NCBI GenBank assembly: GCA_945859605.1 | Contig: OX243815.1 | Span: 36,279,551 to 36,343,550, forward strand | DNA length: 64,000 bases | Reading direction: 5' to 3' | DNA from: Lumbricus rubellus | Taxonomy: Eukaryota > Annelida > Clitellata > Crassiclitellata > Lumbricidae | In this document: positions 53,653-64,000 of the stretch, in pieces | Layout of the letters: the number at the start of each line of letters is the position of its first letter | Numbering within the stretch: position 1 is the first letter of the stretch | Notes under the pieces: generated by a model | What the model was told of the DNA's origin: nothing | The model's database searches: none | The model's input: the letters and a program-made list of their open reading frames with translations, nothing else | Position numbers and translations under genes: made by a program

Positions 53653-54137
53653 GCTGAAATGTTTTCTAGTTATGTATCAAATGAGTCTTTAGCTAGCCTA
53701 TGTAAATTCTGATCAAATGACACAAAAATCATAAAAATTGGTCAACGGATACAAAAGTTATACTGTTTTTAGCTATTTCTATGATGTCGCGACATGTCGT
53801 AAACTCTAATTTTGTAAAAAATTAATAACTTCGTTACCATTTGGAATTTTTTAACAAATAATACCTCATTATATGCTGAATTGAAGAGGCTTTATAGACA
53901 AAATTGCAATCGATGCAGATAGTTGAAGGAATAAAAATTCTATGCAAAAAAATGTAAATTTTAGGAAAAATTATGAAATTTTGACATATTAAACTGCCGG
54001 TAGAGGGCAGAAGACGCAATGTAAAATTATAATTTCTTTGAGCATTATTAGTTCTCTGACATGTGGTCAGCTTTTGGTCACTATTACGAAAAGATTGGTG
54101 AGAAAAATGTTTTTTTTGCTGTTTTCACTCCACCCTA
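53653..54137. repeat. Right terminal inverted repeat of the 3.87-kb transposon
   Basis: About 485 bp pairing with the left arm. The outer end is CACTCCACCCTA. Confidence 0.93.
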
Positions 54138-54390
54138 ATATACATATATAGACACGTTTCTTTTAACATTAAATGAGGCTTGACCTACATGTAATTGATT
54201 ATAAACAATTTAATGATGTGTATAGCGCAAAAACATGAATCTATAGTCGCTTCAAGTATAGACATATAAAGTCATGGTTGAAGTCGTCATCCATCTATGA
54301 AAAACTGCATGGATAAAACTCAAAGTGACAGAAACCAAGATGTAATTATTAAACGACGAAGGGTTGATCTATAGCCTACGACATTAAGCT

Positions 54391-55197
54391 GAAAGAGATG
54401 AAACAGATGAAACAGATGAAACAGATGATACAGATGAAATAGATGAAAGAGATGAAACAGACGAAACAGATGAAAGAGATGAAAGAGATGAAACAGATGA
54501 AACAGATGAAACAGATGAATCAGATGAAACAGATGAAACAGATGAACCAGATGAAACAGATGAATCAGATGAAAGAGATTAAACAGATGAAACAGATGAA
54601 ACAGATGATACAGATGAAACAGATGAAAGAGATTAAACAGATGAAACAGATGAAAAAGATGATACAGATGAAACAGATGAAACAGATGAAACAGATGAAA
54701 CAGATTAAACAGATGAAACAGATGAAACAGATGAAACAGATGAAACAGATGAATCAGATGAAACAGATGAAACAGATGAACCAGATGAAACAGATGAATC
54801 AGATGAAAGAGATTAAACAGATTAAACAGATGAAAGAGATGATACACTGCAGATGAAACAGATGAAACAGATGAAACAGATGAAACAGATGAAACAGATG
54901 AAACAGATTAAACAGATGAAACAGATGAATCAGATGAAACAGATGAAACAGATGAACCAGATGAAACAGATGAATCAGATGAAAGAGATTAAACAGATTA
55001 AACAGATGAAAGAGATGATACACTGCAGATGAAACAGATGAACCAGATGAAACAGATGAATCAGATGAAAGAGATTAAACAGATTAAACAGATGAAAGAG
55101 ATGATACACTGCAGATGAAACAGATGAAACAGATGAAACAGATGAAACAGATGAAACAGATGAAACAGATGAAACAGATGAAACAGATGAAAGAGAT
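54391..55197. repeat. 9-bp satellite (gatgaaaca), about 90 units
   Basis: Units gatgaaaca and variants (gatgaatca, gatgaacca, gatgaaaga, gattaaaca). A higher-order block ending 'gagatgatacactgcagatg' recurs at about 54838, 55013 and 55103. Open frames on both strands are artefacts. Confidence 0.97.
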
Positions 55198-55278
55198 CCG
55201 CTGCTGACTAATAATAATATTATTCATGACGATGTGCCAGACCGCACAGACGGTTGATCAATTGGAGTAAAGTCCAAT

Positions 55279-56816
55279 TGAGCAATGAGCAATGATGAGC
55301 AATGATGAGCAATGATGAGCAATGATGAGCAATGATGAGCAATGATGAGCAATGATGAGCAATGATGATCAATGATGAGCAATGATCAATGATGAGCAAT
55401 GATGAGCAATGATGAGCAATGATGAGCAATGATGAGCAATGATGAGCAATGATGAGCAATGATGAGCAATGATGAGCAATGATGAGCAATGATGAGCAAT
55501 GATGAGCAATGATCAATGATGAGCAATGATGAGCAATGATGATCAATGATGAGCAATGATGAGCAATGATCAATGATGAGCAATGATGAGCAATGATGAT
55601 CAATGATGAGCAATGATGAGCAATGATGAGCAATGATGAGCAATGATGAGCAATGATGAGCAATGATGAGCAATGATGAGCAATGATGAGCAATGATCAA
55701 TGATGAGCAATGATGAGCAATGATGAGCAATGATGAGCAATGATGAGCAATGATGAGCAATGATGAGCAATGATGAGCAATGATGAGCAATGATGAGCAA
55801 TGATGAGCAATGATGAGCAATGATCAATGATGAGTAATGATGAGCAATGATGAGCAATGATGAGCAATGATGAGCAATGATGAGCAATGATCAATGATGA
55901 GTAATGATGAGCAATGATGAGCAATGATGAGCAATGATCAATGATGAGCAATGATGAGCAATGATGAGCAATGATGAGCAATGATGAGCAATGATGAGCA
56001 ATGATGAGCAATGATGAGCAATGATGAGCAATGAGCAATGATCAATGATGAGCAATGATGAGCAATGATGAGCAATGATGAGCAATGATGAGCAATGATG
56101 AGCAATGATGAGCAATGATGAGCAATGATGAGCAATGATGAGCAATGATGAGCAATGATGAGCAATGATGAGCAATGATGAGCAATGATGAGCAATGATG
56201 AGCAATGATGAGCAATGATGAGCAATGATGAGCAATGATGAGCAATGATGAGCAATGATGAGCAATGATGAGCAATGATGAGCAATGATGAGCAATGATC
56301 AATGATGAGTAATGATGAGCAATGATGAGCAATGATGAGCAATGATCAATGATGAGCAATGATGAGCAATGATGAGCAATGATGAGCAATGATGAGCAAT
56401 GATGAGCAATGATGAGCAATGATGAGCAATGATGAGCAATGATGAGCAATGAGCAATGATCAATGATGAGCAATGATGAGCAATGATGAGCAATGATGAG
56501 CAATGATGAGCAATGATGAGCAATGATGAGCAATGATGAGCAATGATGAGCAATGATGAGCATTGATGAGCAATGATCAATGATGAGCAATGATGAGCAA
56601 TGATGAGCAATGATGAGCAATGATGAGCAATGATGATCAATGATGATCAATGATGAGCAATGATGAGCAATGATGAGCACTGATGAGCAATGATGAGCAA
56701 TGATGAGCAATGATGAGCAATGATGAGCAATGATGAGCAATGATGAGCAATGATGAGCAATGATGAGCAATGATGAGCAATGATGAGCAATGATGAGCAA
56801 TGATGAGCAATGAGCA
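55279..56816. repeat. 10-bp satellite (gatgagcaat), about 150 units
   Basis: 1.54 kb of gatgagcaat, with occasional 7-bp short units (gatcaat) that reset the register, and rare gatgagtaat. The minus strand stays open for long stretches in all frames, giving a 10-residue LLIIAHHCSS repeat up to 270 codons. The 10-bp period is close to one helical turn. Confidence 0.98.
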
Positions 56817-57728
56817 TGCTTAGATGCATATGATAAATTCACTGGATGATCCAAGATTTCAGTTGGAAGAGAAGAACACGTCTACAATTTATAAGGACAG
56901 AAGGAATAGCAATTGAACAAATCAGAACTCTTCATTCCTCCTCCTCCTCCTCTTTCTCCTCCTCCTCCTCTTCCTCCTCCTCCTCTTCATCCTCCTCTTC
57001 CCCTCTCATCTCAATCGCCATTTCAACGCTATATAACCCATCCATCTTAGCTGCAGCCGTCTTCCGATTCTCTGCCTGCATATGTCTGACTCAATGATTG
57101 ACTCTCTCGATCTTGACCTCTGTTCATTGATTTCGATGTTTGATTAAGCGCCTGCTGTAGTGTCTCATGAGGGCGTTTTCGCAACTTCGTTTTCGTGATA
57201 GGCGTTGGAGACATAATCTTGATTTTATGATTACGATTAGGATATTCGATAGAATTATTTATTGTTTCAAAATGGCAAAGAATATCTTATCGACTGATCG
57301 ACTGAATGTCACCAGAAATAAACAACAATGATTATTTATTTTTATTTTTTATTTTAGGTAAACGAGTGAAGCAGACGATGCTTATGAGTTTTAGACCTGC
57401 ACATGAATTGATCTTCGAGACGATAATGAAGTAAGTCTTATATATAATTAATTATAGCAGACCGAGCTAGAAATAGCATGCTGCTGCAGTTACTTTGGAT
57501 ACAATAATTGGTTCGATAAGATGAGATGAGGGCATGTACATATTATTTTCAGAAGGACGATGAAATGAAACAATGGCTGTCCCAATTAAATAATTATCTG
57601 ACCTCCTTTTCTCCGCCCATTCTCCCCTCCCTTGCCCAACCGTTATGCAGAAACAAGTGCAGCACTCGTTCCAACGATCACAGGCCTACTACGTTGACTC
57701 TACATACATGTACATTGTACATTGTATA
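56817..57728. other. Stretch with a CTC-rich tract and weak exon-like blocks
   Basis: A (CTC/CTT)n tract spans about 56936-57003. At 57359-57428 an open block sits between a TTTTAG acceptor and a GTAAGT donor. At 57554 a TTTTCAG acceptor precedes KDDEMKQWLSQLNNYL, similar to the last helix of PH domains. The two do not join in an open frame, so no gene is called. Confidence 0.3.
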
Positions 57729-57875
57729 CAGGGCTTAAAGTGTAGAAAAATAAGTGCCTGGACGCCCCCTACCTTTCTCTGCTGTGCAGGCCAAATAAGT
57801 GGCAGGACGGTGTGCAGATTCTAAAATAAGTGCCTGGACGCCGTCCATGACCATCCAGGCACACTTTAAGCCCTG
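57729..57875. mobile_element. hAT-like MITE, copy E, perfect 8-bp TSD
   Basis: CAGGGCTTAAAGTGTAG is inverted at the right as CACTTTAAGCCCTG. attgtata flanks both ends (57721-57728 and 57876-57883). It is the best-preserved copy and the reference for the family: 147 bp, body 'aagtgcctggacgcc' and 'gccgtccatgaccatcc'. Confidence 0.95.
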
Positions 57876-59160
57876 ATTGTATAGTTGTCTCCTTATAATA
57901 ATTATAGAACCTCAACGACGAGATTGCATTTGACTCCACCTGCCGGTGATGTTTGGTAACTGCATGGTGCCTCCTCATCCTCCGTTCGATTTGCTTTTTC
58001 GGATCTTGTTCGGCTTTGTTCGGGTCTTAACCTCACGCAACTTCGTTACACCGATATTAGTATACGACCATATCATATGCACTGGCTTCCTTGTCGATTG
58101 GATTTATTTCGATCGCCTTCCACAGTATTGTCGTGGCGCCATAGCAGTCGTAAGGTTGGCTCCTGAATCTAATTGAGATGTGTTGCATGTTATAGTGACG
58201 TGCTAAGCATTGATTAGATCTGTTTAATCATTGATTAGATCTGTTTAATCATTGATTAGATCTGTTTAATCATTGATTAGATCTGTTGGTGTTGCACGTC
58301 AGTCGAAAAATCTGTTAATCAGATTGGGACGTGCAACTGTTCAGCGATTACTAATCACGGCTCTGATTAATTAATTATAGTCAATATAGATACATGTATA
58401 TTATGATCTAGCCTTAATTCGCTCCACCTTATCGTATGCGCCAATTCGGTTTTGCTTCTGCACGTCGTATCTATGGTAGATCACACACATGACGCACTGT
58501 CCATGTGAAATGACACGAATCCGTATCTGTATGGATGATACTATATCTGACTGCAAACAACCGGCGATAATTTTATATGAATTGGGTAGATAGAGAAAGA
58601 GACCGACATAGCCTACAGATAGGAGAGACAGGGAGAGAGAGACATACAGACAGAGAGGAAGAGAGACAGGGAGAGACAGACAGAGAGAGAGAGAGAGTGG
58701 ATGCTTGCATTGCGGCGCGCGTATCTGTGTGTACGTGCGTTTCCGTGCGTGCGTGCATGCGTGCGTGTGTAATACAGGTATGAGTAGGTCAGGCAAAATA
58801 ACTGAATTGAAAGACCTCGCTATGTTTGTCTACCTGGCTGCCGACCGAACTACCGAGCGCCTGAGCGCCTGAGCGGCGGTGGCGGCGGGCGGCCGTGTGC
58901 CTGGCGGAGGTGGTGGTGGTGGCGGCGGGGCTGTGATTGACAGATGCGCCGTTGGGCTTGGCAGGCGACACCCATACGACAGCGGTGGCGGTGGTGGTGG
59001 CGGAGGCGCAACGTCCGCGCGTCCTTGTTATCGGGACGCCGCCATCAGCGTCGTTTGCCTTTCTCATGTACTACGGCTACATGCGAAGAAACGTGTTTAA
59101 TGTTCCCGTGCATTGCATTACGTTTGTCTGACGACGTCTTCGGTTGATTCTTCTGTGGAT
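57876..59160. other. Stretch of simple repeats, no supported gene
   Basis: It holds a 21-bp repeat (attgattagatctgtttaat, four units, 58207-58287), GA- and GT/GC-rich simple repeats (58585-58775) and a GGC/GGT-rich block (58870-59010) whose Gly- or Thr-rich frames look like artefacts. Confidence 0.5.
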
Positions 59161-59167
59161 TATATAG
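59161..59167 (+). promoter_or_regulatory. TATA-like box upstream of the Ser/Ala-rich secreted gene
   Basis: TATATAG lies 268 bp before the ATG; transcription would begin near 59190. The assignment is by position and motif only. Confidence 0.3.
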
Positions 59168-59434
59168 CGCCATGTGGTCGACGATAGATCACCTGCAGAT
59201 TATTGCAGCTGACACTCATCGGGTTGCTTCTTCTTCTTGCTTCTTGTTGTTGCCGCGTTTGTGTTTGAGCCGCACAGAGCGAAGAAGACTGACAACCGTA
59301 GTCGCTCGGTGAAGACGAAGAAGAAGACGAAGAAGGACGAAGAGGAGTTGAAAGAACGTTGGACTGTCTTTTCAATCAATCGGATTTTATTCGTTTTACT
59401 CTGAACGTTGTAGGTCGTCGAGAAGAAGAAGGCA

Positions 59435-59475
59435 ATGGCTGGGAAGCCAGGTTCAACGACGACAACGACGACGAT

Positions 59476-59506
<31 letters not shown>

Positions 59507-60000
59507 TTTCTTGCAGTCATGTCTGTCTTAGTCGTCGTGCTTGCAGTACTGGTCAGAGGCGAAGTGACACAAAAAGAAGGAGGTGGAACTCTATCATCCG
59601 TCGCTTCTACATCATCACCATCATCATCATCGTCGTCGTCGTCATCATCATCGCCAGCAGCAGCAGCAGCACCGGCGGTGGCTGCAGCAACAGAAGATTA
59701 TGAGTCAATAGATGTGAATGCCTCATCAGCTTCGGAAATAGCCAGAGGCACGCCACATCCAGCACCTGCACCTGCAGCAGCAGCAGCATCGTCACCGAGA
59801 CCTGCAGGTATAACACAGACTACGCAATAATTAATTATTTCATCCAGATCGTGCACATGCATGCATGCATGCACGGCTTCGTGTATAATTAAAACACACC
59901 TGTCGTTTCTACCTGCAGCGCTAAAGACGCATCAGATTTCGTTGATATAATAATAGTAGTAGCAGTAGCAGTAGCAGTAGCAGTAGCAGTAGCAGTAGTA

Positions 60001-60086
<86 letters not shown>

Positions 60087-61447
60087 TTTAACATAATGTA
60101 AGTCTTGTAAGATGTAGGTAAGTAAAGATGCATGCATGCGTGCAGGTTAGAAGGCTGAATGCGTCGTGCAGATGAAAAAATTAAAAGTGTGTACAGTACA
60201 GTTGTACAGAATCATATGAGCAACTGCGGCAACTGATCCCACATTAGCAGCAAGACTTCCCTCAGCCATGCACGTCTTCAATGAGTCTGGGTAAGAGAGT
60301 TCAGCGATGAGTTTGACATTTATCCTACTGAATGGGATTAAATGCAATCTTTTCTTGCAGCCGTATACCATACGCCAGCATAGCTGATGCTGAAACCATG
60401 CATGATGTGCTTTGCAAACTTAACCCTTTTGAATACCAAGCAAATTTCCTGAACACGGGGACGACGACGACGACGACGATGGTGACAAGCGGCAGTGTGT
60501 GTGCACGACAGCTGCATTAATGTTTATGCGCATGTGTAAACTTTATTGCATAGTCACGTATTTATGCAGCTTGGCATGAATGCATGCGCCTTATGCATGT
60601 GTATACGTGTGTATACGCGTTTTCTGCATGTAGGGCAAACGTGTTGCACTATTTACGAGGAAGGTTGGTTATGGGCTACGCTTGTGCAAAATGAGAAGCG
60701 TGTATGCATGTGCACTGTGTGTATGCCTGTATGTCAGGTAAGTATGAAGTATGCATATGCATACATGGATAGTACACACGTATACATGCATTGTGTTACA
60801 TGCATGTATACGTACGTTCGTACTCATTCACATGAATATACTTGTATGTATATGTGTATGACTGCATGTATGTGTGTATGTATGTATGTATGTATGTATG
60901 TATGTATGTATGTATGTATGTATGTATGTATGTATGTATGTATGTATGTATGTATGTATGTATGTATGTATGTTTGTATGTGTGTATGTATGTGTGTGTA
61001 TGTGTGTATGTGAGTGTATGTATTTACGTGTGCATTTATGTATTGGCCATTTTTTTAGGCCTGGCGGGTTGGGAACCACTGGATTAGCTAATAACAGTTT
61101 GGCATTGACTCATTGATTCATTTAGTTGTATAGTATTTGGTAGGCAATTAGACGTACTCTTGCACTGATGCATCATGTGTACATTTTATATGTATACCAT
61201 ATAAGGTATACTAAAGACTATACTATACATGCGTCTGAACGTGAATGCAACGTATATATGCATGCATTGTATATGTATATTAGGCTATATATATATAGCA
61301 GGCAGGCTATGCAAATTTGGTAATATGTCTAAACAGCCTATAAGAGTCACTTGATTTAGGATTGGATTGTCCACAGGTCGAACGGACGACGACAACGACT
61401 TCTTCTTCAAGATTCAAATAAACGTTGCTGCATGTCGCATGCATTGA
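59435..61447 (+). CDS. Putative secreted Ser/Ala/Pro-rich protein (two exons modelled)
   Basis: Exon 1 (59435-59807) has a good start context and ends at GCAG|GTATAA. The protein starts MAGKPG, then a Thr/Met-rich run, then FLAVMSVLVVVLAVLVRG, a hydrophobic signal segment (about residues 25-42). A second ATG at 59519 would give a shorter signal peptide. The mature part has a Ser run, Ala-rich stretches, a TEDYESIDVNASS segment with one NxS sequon, and PHPAPAP repeats, as in mucin-like proteins. The best continuation in phase is 61377-61447 (acceptor GTCCACAG), adding RTDDDNDFFFKIQINVAACR, MH and a stop, for about 147 residues. An alternative acceptor at 60361 gives only seven residues before a stop. 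Family unknown; exon 1 is more certain than exon 2. Confidence 0.42.
59947..60086. repeat. (AGT/AGC)n-(TAA)n microsatellite
   Basis: A compound trinucleotide repeat inside the intron modelled for the secreted gene. Poly-Leu and poly-Ile frames on the minus strand are artefacts. Confidence 0.97.
60872..61020. repeat. (TATG)n microsatellite
   Basis: About 25 near-perfect units followed by degenerate TGTG/TATG. Frames encoding a Met-Tyr-Val-Cys cycle are artefacts. Confidence 0.97.
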
Positions 61448-61519
61448 AGACAAGTTCTAATGTCATTCTCACAATGCGCTGTCTGCTGCTGCAGCCGTCC
61501 TATTCTCACTCCATGCAGC

Positions 61520-61811
61520 TATTCATTCGTCTCTGTCTGTTTGTCTGTCTCTCTCAACCTCTCTCTCTCTGTCTCTGTCTCTGTTTCTTTATCTGTCTAT
61601 GCATCTGTTTCTGTCTGTCTGTCTGTCTCTGTCTCTGACTCTCTGTCTCTGACTCACTGTCTGTTTGTCTGTCTCTGCCTGTCTCTGTCTGTCTCTGTCT
61701 GTCTCTGTCTCTGTTTCTTTCTCTGTCTATGTCTCTGTTTCTTTCTCTGTCTCTGTCTGTCTGTTTGTCTGTCTGTCTCTCTGTTTCTGTCTGTCTGTCT
61801 GTCTCTCTGTT

Positions 61812-61849
<38 letters not shown>

Positions 61850-61855
61850 CTAAGT
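61520..61855. repeat. (CTGT/CTCT)n polypyrimidine tract
   Basis: About 335 bp of CTGTCT, CTCT and TTTCT with plus-strand pyrimidine bias. It follows the modelled last exon of the secreted gene. Confidence 0.95.
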
Positions 61856-63287
61856 CGTCGTCGTTTCGGTCCTAACCGCAACAGTTATTTTGCTGCATTG
61901 ATCTTCAGTGGATGAAGTTCGTCTCGTGTTGACTCTCTTCTCAGCTCAATTGATGGGTGACTCACTGACGTGTGTGTCTGTCACAGTGTGTCTTTCTTTC
62001 TCTATGTGTGTGAGCTTCTCTCTCTCTCTCATTCACCCACTCTCACTCTCTTCTTTATGCCCATGTGGCCTTCCTCCCTCCCCATCTCTTCTCCCCCCTA
62101 CGCCCTGACTGTCAAAGATAAAAATCGTAGATTGAACGTTATTTTATACGGCTAACAAAAAGATTGCATTCATATTGAAGACGAAATAAAACGTCGAATC
62201 AGTAGGAGCGCGATCGTCGTTTTTAACGTGGGTCCGATGTATATATATATACGATGTATGCTCTCTGCCAGTTGTATGTCAGCCTATACCGGTATAGTAT
62301 TAACGAGACAACGATGCAGGGCTCTTACATGCAGAAATGCATAGACTATAATAGTATAAGAGGAATATGATATCTCAGGGTAATTGGCTTATGGAAGTCA
62401 GGTCGTCTATATATATAAAATTATATATATATATATATATAATCATAGATTAAGAGATTGGATATGAATCGTCCTGGAAAGAGCGACGTTTGTGACGACC
62501 TTACCTCTGATCGAAAATAGAACGGTAATTATTGCGGACTAATGCATGTTCCAGACCTCTATCGTAAATGCGCGTGTAATTATAGTCCGCACAATTTAAA
62601 TAAACTAGCGCCACATAGACCTAAATGTACCGTTTACTGAGCACGTAAGATGTTAGAGAATTATGCTTGTAGTCCGGTCCGTGTGGACCGTGTGACCTGC
62701 TAAGACTGGGTACTGAGTAATAAGGGCAGCAGATGAGGTGGATCCTAAAGCTTTCGTGTGTCTCCTACTTATGCAGTTGTAGTCGAGCAACGCTTTTACA
62801 ATCTGTGTCGGCGAGAGTATGTATTACCTTGAAGGACACACGCCGTGTCACGTGTGTCGTATAATAATAGCGTATACGTTAGTTAGGTCGGCGAAGGCGG
62901 CGTCGGTGACTTCAAAGGCCATTCATTCATTCATTTAGGTAAGCACCGACGAACCGCCTGAGCGACGTTGTACACTTTGTAGAGTGAGTATAGGAAGCTA
63001 ATAATTTAGTGAAAACCTATCACATTCATAGGTCGACGAATTATTTCATTGAGGAAAACACACGAGTCTTCGACAGACGATCGACGCATAGGCCTACTAG
63101 CAGGCCTACAGCAAAACGAGGAATGGACATTAAGCCCCCGGACAAAAACCTGCCCAGACAAACCCCCGTACAACCACACTCCCAGACAAAAAACCTCCTC
63201 TGTGCAAAGAGCCTATCTCTGTAGTTAATTGATCAAACGCGTTCGTCCATCAAGCTCCTATTTAAATAGCAACAATTGGTTTTTTAA
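61856..63287. other. Stretch with a poly(A) signal candidate, no supported gene
   Basis: AATAAA at 62185-62190 on the plus strand could terminate the secreted gene. A TA-rich dyad lies near 62409-62442. A plus frame at 63009-63224 contains a PPDKNLPRQ phrase generated by a degenerate ccccggacaaaa repeat. Nothing else is recognised. Confidence 0.4.
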
Positions 63288-63560
63288 TCCAACCTCTATC
63301 TAGATAAAATATTTTTCATCAATCCAGCTTCCATTTAAGCAAGAACATTTTCATCAATCCAACTCCAAATTAAGCAAGAACATTTTCATCAGTCCAACTC
63401 CAAATTAAGCAAGAACATTTTCATAAACCCCGATCCAATTGAAGCAAGAATTTTTTCAGCAATCCAACTTCCAATTAAGTAAAAATGATTTAGTATCAAT
63501 CCGATTATCCGACTTCTATTTAGCGAGAATTCTTTTCATCAATCCTACTTACGTACGACC
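63288..63560. repeat. Diverged 36-bp minisatellite, about 7 units
   Basis: Copies of 'atccaactccaaattaagca' plus 'agaacattttcatca', increasingly degenerate at both ends. Confidence 0.85.
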
Positions 63561-63800
63561 ATCAGTCGTGTTTTGAACTTAGGACCGCCTCTCGGAGGAT
63601 TACCATTCATACGCAATTTATGTTCTACCCCGGGAGAGGTTGTCCTACCCTGGGGTTTGTCCTGGGGTTTGTCCGCGGTGTTGTTACAGCTAGGGGGGGG
63701 GGTTAATGTCCTACAGGCTACACCCTATCTAAACAGCCATAGACAATTGACCCAAGAAGCTATAATTATAATTATATGGTCTGTAGGCAGTTAATCAGAA
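63561..63800. other. Short unique stretch
   Basis: Contains a repeated 'ctggggtttgtcc' phrase and a poly-G run near 63694-63703. No gene. Confidence 0.4.
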
Positions 63801-63806
63801 TTATTA

Positions 63807-63880
<74 letters not shown>
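63801..63880. repeat. (TTA)n microsatellite
   Basis: About 26 units of ATT/TTA. Confidence 0.97.
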
Positions 63881-63881
<1 letters not shown>

Positions 63882-63985
63882 TATTCAATAAATCAATTGT
63901 CCAATCATATTTATTCAATAAATCAATTGTCCAATCATATTTATTCAATAACTCAATTATTGATTCAATAAATCAATTGTCCAAT
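63881..63985. repeat. 30-bp minisatellite, 3-4 units
   Basis: Units ttattcaataaatcaattgt plus ccaatcatat, the third and fourth degenerate. The array may continue past the window. Confidence 0.93.
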
Positions 63986-64000
63986 ATTATTATTTTAATA

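Larger units (their letters stand above)
50272..54137 (-). mobile_element. Intact 3.87-kb DNA transposon, hAT-like, with about 480-bp TIRs and perfect 8-bp TSD
   Basis: It begins TAGGGTGGAGTGAAAA and ends in the inverse. atatacat lies directly outside both ends (50264-50271 and 54138-54145). The arms pair over about 482 bp (50272-50753 with 53653-54137), with scattered differences. One uninterrupted 745-codon frame occupies the middle. YARNG-type ends, an 8-bp TSD and motifs in the protein fit the hAT superfamily, though the long arms are not typical of hAT. Near-intact structure suggests fairly recent insertion. Confidence 0.95.

Noticed and set aside
55220..56854. Minus-strand frames up to 270 codons with a 10-residue LLIIAHHCSS cycle
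   Set aside because: Direct product of the 10-bp satellite, open in several frames at once.
57359..57738. Two acceptor-preceded open blocks, the second like the last helix of a PH domain
   Set aside because: Joining them at the visible sites gives an immediate stop, and no other PH-domain exon was found.
60361..60520. Second exon of the Ser/Ala-rich gene
   Set aside because: A good acceptor, but in the phase set by exon 1 it stops after seven codons; the 61377 exon fits better.

Overview
The window looks like nuclear DNA of an invertebrate animal, probably marine. It has long spliced introns, tRNA-derived SINEs, at least five DNA-transposon groups (Tc1/mariner, hAT-like, piggyBac-like and others), non-LTR retrotransposon relics, and a very large amount of micro-, mini- and satellite repeat. 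I cannot fix the phylum from this sequence. Genes are sparse and most open frames are repeat artefacts.

Left part (1-27.4 kb, minus strand): this is mostly one gene, a RHEB-type Ras GTPase. Four consecutive coding exons join in phase (27358-27406, 7664-7735, 5091-5158, 731-813), and the rest of the gene lies off the left edge. Intron 1 is about 19.6 kb and has collected a SINE, piggyBac-like and hAT-like elements, an inverted duplication and four minisatellites. About 115 bp upstream, on the plus strand, is a candidate divergent first exon (27523-27552), so 27.4-27.5 kb may be a bidirectional promoter.

Middle part (27.8-48.6 kb): a transposon field. Element ends can be placed to the base in many cases because terminal inverted repeats (TIRs) and target-site duplications (TSDs) survive: hAT-like elements with 8-bp TSDs, several Tc1/mariner derivatives with TA flanks and broken transposase pieces, piggyBac-like elements bounded by TTAA, and a short hAT-like MITE family whose copies have their own TSDs. 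Embedded here on the minus strand is a compact two-exon gene (32039-33654) for a small secreted protein with a Gly-Leu/Val-Pro tail and a TATA box; a 63-bp TTAA-flanked MITE sits directly on its stop codon.

Right part (48.6-64 kb): a 3.87-kb DNA transposon (50272-54137) with about 480-bp TIRs, a perfect 8-bp TSD and one uninterrupted 745-codon transposase frame. It is followed by 2.4 kb of 9- and 10-bp satellite. A probable secreted Ser/Ala/Pro-rich protein (59435-61447, plus strand) comes next, and the window ends in simple repeats.

No multi-gene system comparable to a prokaryotic defence or biosynthetic cluster is visible. The items most worth following are the intact transposon, the GLP-tail secreted gene with its stop-codon MITE, and the RHEB gene with an altered switch II.
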